Assembly: GCA_023253435.1 (NCBI GenBank)
Contig: JALRGJ010000051.1
Coordinates: forward strand, 1 to 7,384
Direction: 5' to 3'
Length of the DNA stretch: 7,384 bases
DNA from: Ilumatobacteraceae bacterium
GTDB lineage: Bacteria; Actinomycetota; Acidimicrobiia; Acidimicrobiales; Ilumatobacteraceae
Positions 1 through 4,343 of the stretch are shown here, piece by piece (within the stretch, counting starts at the first letter, position 1; every line of letters starts with the position of its first letter). A model generated the notes under the pieces. It ran no database searches and had not been told where the DNA came from. It saw only the letters and a program-made list of their open reading frames with translations. A program made the translations under genes and the position numbers.

Positions 1-26
1 TTGCTCTACCACTGAGCTAATCCGGC
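1..26 (-). tRNA. tRNA gene, 5' part only (cut by window edge)
   Basis: Read on the minus strand, positions 26 down to 1 give a canonical tRNA 5' end. There is a 7-base acceptor half (GCCGGAT), then T8 and A9, then a D arm whose GCTC/GAGC stem closes around AGTGGTA, then the first bases toward the anticodon stem. The anticodon, T arm and 3' acceptor lie outside the window, so the amino acid cannot be assigned. The gene starts 12 bases after the rlmB stop on the same strand and is probably co-transcribed with it. No separate promoter fits in the gap. Confidence 0.85.
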
Positions 27-27
27 G

Positions 28-40
28 AGGCTTACAGCCT
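28..40 (-). other. Small perfect hairpin between rlmB and tRNA
   Basis: AGGCT and AGCCT form a perfect 5-bp stem around a 3-base loop. The hairpin covers two bases of the rlmB stop codon and nearly all of the 12-base spacer before the tRNA. There is no U-run after it, so it is not a classical terminator. It could be a structural or processing element just upstream of the tRNA 5' end, or it could be chance. Confidence 0.3.
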
Positions 41-968
41 AGGCGCCACTTCCCATTCGCCAACGGGTGACTTCATAAGTGGCCAGGGCGGCTGCGGCCG
101 AGACATTCAAAGAGGACACCTGGCCCAGCATGGGGATTCCCACAATGGTGTCGCATCGTTCCCGAACAAGCCGTGACAGCCCCGAGCCCTCTGCCCCCAG
201 AACAATGCAGATTCCTTCGTTGGCGAGTTTTCCGATGTTGAACAAGGTGTCTTTGCCTGAATCATCAAGCCCCACCACCCAGATGCCCTTGTCTTTCATT
301 TGTTGAATCGCAGTGGGCAGACCAGAAACAAGAGTCATAGGCACATGTTCAATCGCACCTGCCGATGCCTTAGCAACGGTGGGCGTGACATGCACTGCTC
401 GGTGCTTTGGCAACACAACTCCTGTCACGCCAGCTCCATCGCAACAACGCAATAGAGCACCAAGGTTGCCGGGATCTGTCACTCCGTCTACTGCAACAAG
501 AAAGGGAGCAACACCATCGCGGGCTCTCAACATGTCAGCAAATGGTGCCTCATGGAGAGGATGTGCAAATGCGATGATCCCCTGAGGTGCTTCGCTCCTC
601 GCCGTCTCTTCTAATTTGCGACGAGGCACTTCTAAAATCACCACGTTTTGCGCATGTGCGATTTCTTCAATATCTGAAAGAATTGGCGCAGGATCAATAT
701 CTGCAGCCATCCAAATTTCACGTACTTTGCGCTTCTGCCCAATGAGCAGTTCTCGAACAGCTTGTCTACCTTCTATCTGTTCACCACCTAAGCCTTTGGC
801 AATAGGTGCACCTCTCCGTGTTTCTCCACGCGAATTGGTTGTCACTCGAGAAATTTGCCCCTTGCCAGCACGTGTGGTGCGAGAGTTTGTGTTTCGTCCA
901 CCTGCTTTTCGAGCAGGAGGTTTGCCTGTATTCACCTTTGGCGCCCTAGGGGGTTTACGTGGTGCCAT
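39..968 (-). CDS. rlmB: 23S rRNA (guanosine-2'-O-)-methyltransferase, RlmB/TrmH family
   Basis: A SpoU/TrmH-family (SPOUT, trefoil-knot) 2'-O-methyltransferase of 309 aa. In E. coli, RlmB methylates G2251 in the P-loop of 23S rRNA using S-adenosylmethionine. The N-terminal substrate-binding domain spans about residues 58-140 (GGEQIEGRQAVRELL). The catalytic domain follows with motif 1 (DGVTDPGNLGALLR, 161-174, including N168 and R174), motif 2 (GAEGSGL, 258-264) and motif 3 (IPMLGQVSSLNVS, 278-290). The SSLNVS form favours RlmB over tRNA-acting TrmH. Residues 1-57 are a Lys/Arg/Pro/Ala-rich, probably disordered extension, common in actinobacterial members and likely RNA-binding. The ATG start is supported by AAGGAG 8 bases upstream, inside the end of ispF. 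It is the last protein gene of the ispD-ispF-rlmB operon and runs into a tRNA. Confidence 0.93.
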   Translation of the reverse strand: MAPRKPPRAPKVNTGKPPARKAGGRNTNSRTTRAGKGQISRVTTNSRGETRRGAPIAKGLGGEQIEGRQAVRELLIGQKRKVREIWMAADIDPAPILSDIEEIAHAQNVVILEVPRRKLEETARSEAPQGIIAFAHPLHEAPFADMLRARDGVAPFLVAVDGVTDPGNLGALLRCCDGAGVTGVVLPKHRAVHVTPTVAKASAGAIEHVPMTLVSGLPTAIQQMKDKGIWVVGLDDSGKDTLFNIGKLANEGICIVLGAEGSGLSRLVRERCDTIVGIPMLGQVSSLNVSAAAALATYEVTRWRMGSGA

Positions 969-970
969 TT

Positions 971-1459
971 TTAGGACTCCTTAATAATGACGGCACTTGC
1001 AAAACATGCAATGCCTTCGTTTCGGCCAATGGCCCCAAGACCCTCGGCACGTCTGCCCTTCACACTCACTGGTGCTCCGGCAGCAGCAGATAACAATGCC
1101 ACCATTTTGTCTCGTGCAGGAGCAATACGTGGACTTTCACAAACAACACTGCAATCCACATTGCCAATTCGCCAGCCAGCGGCAATCACTTTCTTGGCAA
1201 CATCTTGCAAAATTGCGAGTGAATCAGCGCCTCTCCATTGAGGATCTGTGTCTGGATAATGCTGACCGATATCTCCTAATGAAGCTGCGCCCAACAATGC
1301 ATCTGCTGCTGCATGAGCAATCACATCGGCATCACTATGCCCCACTAAAACTCTTTCTCCAGGAAATTGAACTCCACCAAGGATGAGCACTCTTCCCTGA
1401 ATTGGGGCCTCAGCAAATTTATGAATGTCGAATCCTTGACCAACTCTGATATCAATCAT
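971..1459 (-). CDS. ispF: 2-C-methyl-D-erythritol 2,4-cyclodiphosphate synthase
   Basis: Cytosolic enzyme of the MEP isoprenoid pathway; it cyclises CDP-methylerythritol 2-phosphate to MEcPP, releasing CMP. The protein is 162 aa, close to the usual ~157-160. Metal ligands are visible as D11 and H13 (GFDIH) and H49 in the HSDADV..HA block, followed by GAASLGDIGQHYPDTDP (57-73), NVDCSV (100-105) and GRNEGIACFA (145-154). The frame is open to 1504, but the ATG at 1459 is chosen for three reasons: it has AGGAGA 6 bases upstream, its stop/start overlap (TGATG) with ispD is typical of coupling, and MIDIRVGQGFDIH is the usual family N-terminus. One oddity is that the nucleotide-contacting loop reads KGRRAEGLG where many homologues have KATTTE-type residues. 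It lies between ispD and rlmB in one operon. Confidence 0.95.
   Translation of the reverse strand: MIDIRVGQGFDIHKFAEAPIQGRVLILGGVQFPGERVLVGHSDADVIAHAAADALLGAASLGDIGQHYPDTDPQWRGADSLAILQDVAKKVIAAGWRIGNVDCSVVCESPRIAPARDKMVALLSAAAGAPVSVKGRRAEGLGAIGRNEGIACFASAVIIKES
977..982 (-). promoter_or_regulatory. Ribosome binding site of rlmB
   Basis: AAGGAG on the minus strand, 8 bases before the rlmB ATG, is the strongest Shine-Dalgarno in the window. It lies inside the last codons of ispF (Lys-Glu) and fixes the rlmB start. It implies that rlmB is translated from the ispDF transcript. Confidence 0.8.
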
Positions 1460-2109
1460 CACACTTCTCCTGTGAGTTGACGATGCGCATGCGCTATCGC
1501 CCATTCAAGATCTTCTGGGGTCGTGATCTTTCTGTTCACCACTTCGCCCTCGACAACGATTACTTCCCCACCAATTTTTTCAATGAGAAATGCGTCGTCT
1601 GTTCCTTCACCACCCTGTTCATGTGCACGACGTAAAGAAGTTGCACGAAAAGCTTGAGGGGTTTGCACTGCCCGTAATGTTTCACGGTGCGGAGTATCCA
1701 CTACAACATTTGACATATTGACTTGTTTGATGGTGTCTACAACGGGAATACCAGGAACAGCAGCATCTGCTCCATCGACAATTGCTGAAATGACTCGCTG
1801 AAAAATTGCAGGGCTCGCAAATGGGCGGGCCGCATCATGAACACACACGATGGTTGCTTCAGAGGGTACGGCGGCTAATCCCCTCCGAACAGATTCTGAA
1901 CGGGTAGAGCCCCCTTCCACCTGGCCCGGCTCTTTGGCCATACCTGGAGGGAGAACGGTGATGACTCCTACTGAGTGTTTAGACGCTTCTTCTATGGCCC
2001 AATCCACTATTTGGCGTCCCCCAATGGTCTCAAACTGCTTTGCACTGCCGAATCGGAGCCCTGATCCCGCAGCCACGATGATGGTCCAAACGGTCTCATT
2101 TCCTGCCAT
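1459..2109 (-). CDS. ispD: 2-C-methyl-D-erythritol 4-phosphate cytidylyltransferase
   Basis: Third enzyme of the MEP pathway, joining MEP and CTP to give CDP-methylerythritol and pyrophosphate. The 216-aa protein is slightly short for the family (about 225-235). The nucleotidyltransferase fold is marked by the N-terminal loop IIVAAGSGLRFGSAKQF (R19 and K24 at the usual catalytic Arg/Lys positions), VHDAARPF (90-97, metal-binding D92), VVDTIKQV (123-130), TLRAVQTPQAF (144-154), GTDDAFLIE (169-177) and NRKITTPEDL (192-201, with the conserved Lys). Its TGA shares one base with the ispF ATG, so the two are translationally coupled. No good Shine-Dalgarno precedes the ATG, and only 29 bases separate it from the divergent regulator gene. 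A leaderless or very short-leader mRNA is therefore likely. Confidence 0.95.
   Translation of the reverse strand: MAGNETVWTIIVAAGSGLRFGSAKQFETIGGRQIVDWAIEEASKHSVGVITVLPPGMAKEPGQVEGGSTRSESVRRGLAAVPSEATIVCVHDAARPFASPAIFQRVISAIVDGADAAVPGIPVVDTIKQVNMSNVVVDTPHRETLRAVQTPQAFRATSLRRAHEQGGEGTDDAFLIEKIGGEVIVVEGEVVNRKITTPEDLEWAIAHAHRQLTGEV
1466..1471 (-). promoter_or_regulatory. Ribosome binding site of ispF
   Basis: AGGAGA on the minus strand, 6 bases upstream of the ATG at 1459, within the final codons of ispD. It decides the ispF start in favour of the internal ATG rather than the upstream extension to 1504. Confidence 0.75.
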
Positions 2110-2138
2110 GCCAGAAGGGTAGTACCGTCGGAATCGCT
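2110..2138. promoter_or_regulatory. 29-bp divergent intergenic region, ispD / crp-like
   Basis: This is the whole space between the ATG of ispD (minus) and the ATG of the Crp-like gene (plus). It holds the inverted repeat GGTA-G-TACC at 2118-2126, which presents a weak -10-like hexamer (TAGTAC or TACTAC) to each strand, 13 bases from the crp-like ATG and 9 from the ispD ATG. Neither side has a convincing Shine-Dalgarno; only GGAA at 2130-2133 precedes the crp-like gene. Any -35 elements must lie inside the opposite gene. That it contains divergent promoters is inferred from layout. Confidence 0.4.
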
Positions 2139-2804
2139 ATGGCACACGAACAGGTACTCGCTGACACAGAATTTTTCGCAAATGCTCCCGCAGACATGCT
2201 GAGCACCATTGCCCAAGCAAGCAAGGTGCGCGAACTTGTTCGTGGTGACGTGCTGTTTGAGTTCGACTCTGAACCAAACTCCATGTACGTAGTGCTTGAT
2301 GGTCGCATTGCAATTGCAATCGGAAATCGTCCCTACGACCACCGCGAGAGTGTGATTGCTCTGATGGATGCAGGTGACTTGTTTGGTGAAATGGGCATGC
2401 TTGACCACAGCACTCGCTCTGCTGGAGCACGCGCATTAGAGCCAACAACTGTTCTTGAGATTCCTTACGAGATTGTTCGCTCACAACTTGATGCAACACC
2501 GGCTTTGATGTGGAACATCATTGGCATGTTAAGTAATCGTTTGCGCGCAATGGACCAAGCACTTGCAGACAGCGTGTTTCTTGATGTCACAGGGAGAACA
2601 GCAAAACGATTGTTGTCATTGTCCGGTGGCAAAGATGAGTTCACTCTTCCCGTCACCCAAGAAGAACTTGCTGGAATGGTAGGTGCTTCTCGCGAACGTG
2701 TGAATAAGGCAATCGCCAGTTTTATTAAGTTGCATTGGCTAGAGCAGAGCGATCGCACCTACAAAATTCTTGATCGCGCAAAACTAGAGCAACGCGCTAA
2801 CTAG
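2139..2804 (+). CDS. Crp/Fnr-family transcriptional regulator (GlxR/Crp-like)
   Basis: A DNA-binding regulator of 221 aa, the usual length for Crp-family proteins. The N-terminal cyclic-nucleotide-binding beta-roll covers about residues 8-120. Its phosphate-binding cassette is FGEMGMLDHSTRSA (82-95), keeping G83, E84, R93 and S94, so binding of cAMP or a related ligand is plausible. A dimerisation helix follows at about 121-146. A C-terminal winged helix has VTQEELAGMVGASRERVNKAI (172-192) with recognition helix SRERVNK, close to actinobacterial GlxR/Crp. No cysteine cluster for an Fe-S centre is visible, which argues against Fnr. It is divergent from ispD by 29 bases and overlaps the next gene's 3' end by 8 bases. 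Targets cannot be read from the sequence; no clear TGTGA-N6-TCACA site is seen in its own upstream region. Confidence 0.9.
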   Translation: MAHEQVLADTEFFANAPADMLSTIAQASKVRELVRGDVLFEFDSEPNSMYVVLDGRIAIAIGNRPYDHRESVIALMDAGDLFGEMGMLDHSTRSAGARALEPTTVLEIPYEIVRSQLDATPALMWNIIGMLSNRLRAMDQALADSVFLDVTGRTAKRLLSLSGGKDEFTLPVTQEELAGMVGASRERVNKAIASFIKLHWLEQSDRTYKILDRAKLEQRAN

Positions 2805-3459
2805 CTGCACTCAAAAACCACTGCTTAGCTTTTGCAAATGCATCAGCAGTGTCCTCTGGCCTATGTGTAGGACGTGAAGCATCATGGGCAAAGCCGTGCT
2901 CTGCATCTGGGTAGTAATGCACCGTTGCACCTGTTGAACGCAATTGATCAATATCAGAGATAGGCGTGTAGTGGTCCTTGCCGCCCAAAATGGCCATGAC
3001 ACTTTCTGCGTACCCAGAGATCAACATGTTTAGTGGCTCACCCTGCGATGGGCTCTTCCACATTTCTGGGATGGTGATCATTCCGTAGAAAGAAACAATG
3101 CGAGCAAACCTGTCACTGCGAGCTGCTTTAAACGCATACATTCCACCCAGACAAAAACCGAGCAAGCCAACGGCAGGAACAGCAAGGGCATCGGCGGCCT
3201 CTAGTTGATCTCTCAAGATGTTGTTGTCATCTAGGTGTGGGACAGCTGCTTGACGAGGTTCAATCTCTGGGCCCAAGTTCAACCCAGGAAACGGATCAAC
3301 TGCAATCACGTTCATCTGCCACTCCGAGGAAAGTCTCTCCACCATGTTGTCGAAGAGAGGGCGAAGACCAAAGATGTCGGTACTAATCACCAGACCCATG
3401 GTGGGTGAAGGATGAGAGACCATTTCTGCAGATGTTCCAGATGGCAAGGTGATGCGCAT
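2797..3459 (-). CDS. Dienelactone hydrolase family protein
   Basis: An alpha/beta-hydrolase of the dienelactone hydrolase (DLH) family, 220 aa from this ATG, probably cytosolic. The triad is visible: nucleophile Cys103 in GFCLGG, Asp162 in GGKDHYTP and His188 in PDAEHGFAHD. The fold begins with MRITLPSGT and TMGLVISTDIFGL. The frame stays open to a GTG at 3549, but that start would overlap the 5' end of the divergent gene at 3543 and add 30 Pro/Ser-rich residues unlike the family. GTG at 3477 with GAGG upstream is another option. I prefer ATG 3459, which has a TAATAC -10-like element ending 7 bases before it, suggesting a leaderless mRNA. Classical DLH opens dienelactones in chlorocatechol breakdown, but no such pathway genes are nearby and the true substrate is unknown. 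The 3' end overlaps the crp-like gene by 8 bases. Confidence 0.88.
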   Translation of the reverse strand: MRITLPSGTSAEMVSHPSPTMGLVISTDIFGLRPLFDNMVERLSSEWQMNVIAVDPFPGLNLGPEIEPRQAAVPHLDDNNILRDQLEAADALAVPAVGLLGFCLGGMYAFKAARSDRFARIVSFYGMITIPEMWKSPSQGEPLNMLISGYAESVMAILGGKDHYTPISDIDQLRSTGATVHYYPDAEHGFAHDASRPTHRPEDTADAFAKAKQWFLSAAS

Positions 3460-3466
3460 CTGCCAA

Positions 3467-3472
3467 GTATTA
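3467..3472 (-). promoter_or_regulatory. Possible -10 element for a leaderless hydrolase mRNA
   Basis: TAATAC on the minus strand ends 7 bases before the ATG at 3459, which would place the transcription start at or next to the start codon. This is the usual geometry of actinobacterial leaderless genes. The hexamer is imperfect and no -35 was identified, so this is a weak call. Confidence 0.25.
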
Positions 3473-3542
3473 CCCACGGGTGAGACCTCAGGTGAGCCTG
3501 TAGGGGAAGGGTGAGAGAAGGGTCTGAGTTCATCGTGCCGAG

Positions 3543-4337
3543 ATGGCACGACAGAACCTCACAACAGAATCATCAACCGCACATCTCCCCCAACACGGGC
3601 TGGTGTGGTCAAAGGCAACCGAAGGCACTGGCCGTCAAATCATTGACGAATGGGAACGACTCGCCCACAGACCTATGGTGCTCAAACGTGTCAATTCTTG
3701 GGATTTCATGCCCCAACCAGTGGAACATCTCGATGAAGTTCTCGCTCTCTGTGGGTTTGGCAAACCTGTCGACGACAATGAGGCCGACCAGTTGCTCTGG
3801 CAACTTGTTCGCCATGCTGAAACAGATGAACTGGCTGCGCGAATAGTTTTGCACCGTGTGATGCCATCAATTATCAGCATTGCTGTGCGGCGTGGACGCA
3901 TTGTTCAAGGTGGTGTCCAAACTGCAACCACCGATGCAATCTCCACTGCGTGGATGGTGATTCGCACCTTTCCTCATCAACGCAGACGCCACAAGATTGC
4001 AGCAAATATCGTTCGAGATGTTGAGTACCACGGATTCGTCCGTGAAAAAAGATTGGTTCGTGTAAACGAGTCACAGGTTGGTGACTACATGTTGGAGAAA
4101 TTCGCCAATCTCAATCATTATGAAACTACGGAAGAAGAAATCCAGGACATCTTGGTGATTGCAAATGAGCTTGGTGTAGATCACAAACACACTGAACTTC
4201 TCGCCACATTGGCTTCTGGAAAACACAGCACTGAAATTGCAATAGAATGGGGCGTATCCCCTCGTACTGTTCGTAATTTTCGGAGGAAAGCAGTAGACGC
4301 TGTTCGAGAAGCATTTTCTGCCTCTGAGACTATCTAG
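3543..4337 (+). CDS. Uncharacterised sigma-factor-like HTH protein
   Basis: I do not recognise a named gene for this 264-aa protein. The layout resembles a two-domain sigma-70/ECF factor. Residues about 81-165 are helical and end in DAISTAWMVIRTFP...IAANIVRDVEYH, which parallels sigma region 2 ('edl.qea.lr.w..f...iarN...d'). Residues about 196-258 form a helical C-terminal domain with TEIAIEWGVSPRTVRNFRRKA (230-250), a region-4 or LuxR-type helix-turn-helix. The N-terminal ~80 residues (WERLAHRP, VNSWDFMPQPVEHLDEVL) match neither region, and no anti-sigma gene is adjacent. There are no membrane segments or signal peptide, so it is cytosolic. The ATG at 3543 lacks a Shine-Dalgarno, and ATG 3675 would remove the WERL segment. 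Sigma-like promoter recognition is inference; it could instead be a non-sigma DNA-binding regulator. Confidence 0.75.
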   Translation: MARQNLTTESSTAHLPQHGLVWSKATEGTGRQIIDEWERLAHRPMVLKRVNSWDFMPQPVEHLDEVLALCGFGKPVDDNEADQLLWQLVRHAETDELAARIVLHRVMPSIISIAVRRGRIVQGGVQTATTDAISTAWMVIRTFPHQRRRHKIAANIVRDVEYHGFVREKRLVRVNESQVGDYMLEKFANLNHYETTEEEIQDILVIANELGVDHKHTELLATLASGKHSTEIAIEWGVSPRTVRNFRRKAVDAVREAFSASETI

Positions 4338-4343
4338 CAACAA

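Noticed and set aside
616..984. Plus-strand frame of 122 codons opposite rlmB
   Set aside because: It is antisense to the methyltransferase N-terminal region and has no recognisable domain.
1460..1504. 15-residue N-terminal extension of IspF
   Set aside because: The internal ATG at 1459 has a good ribosome binding site, overlaps the ispD stop in the usual way and gives the family N-terminus; the extension is just ispD read in another frame.
4071..4343. Long minus-strand frame opposite the sigma-like gene, as a separate small gene
   Set aside because: It shows no recognisable domain and is fully antisense to a well-formed coding region with a clear HTH.
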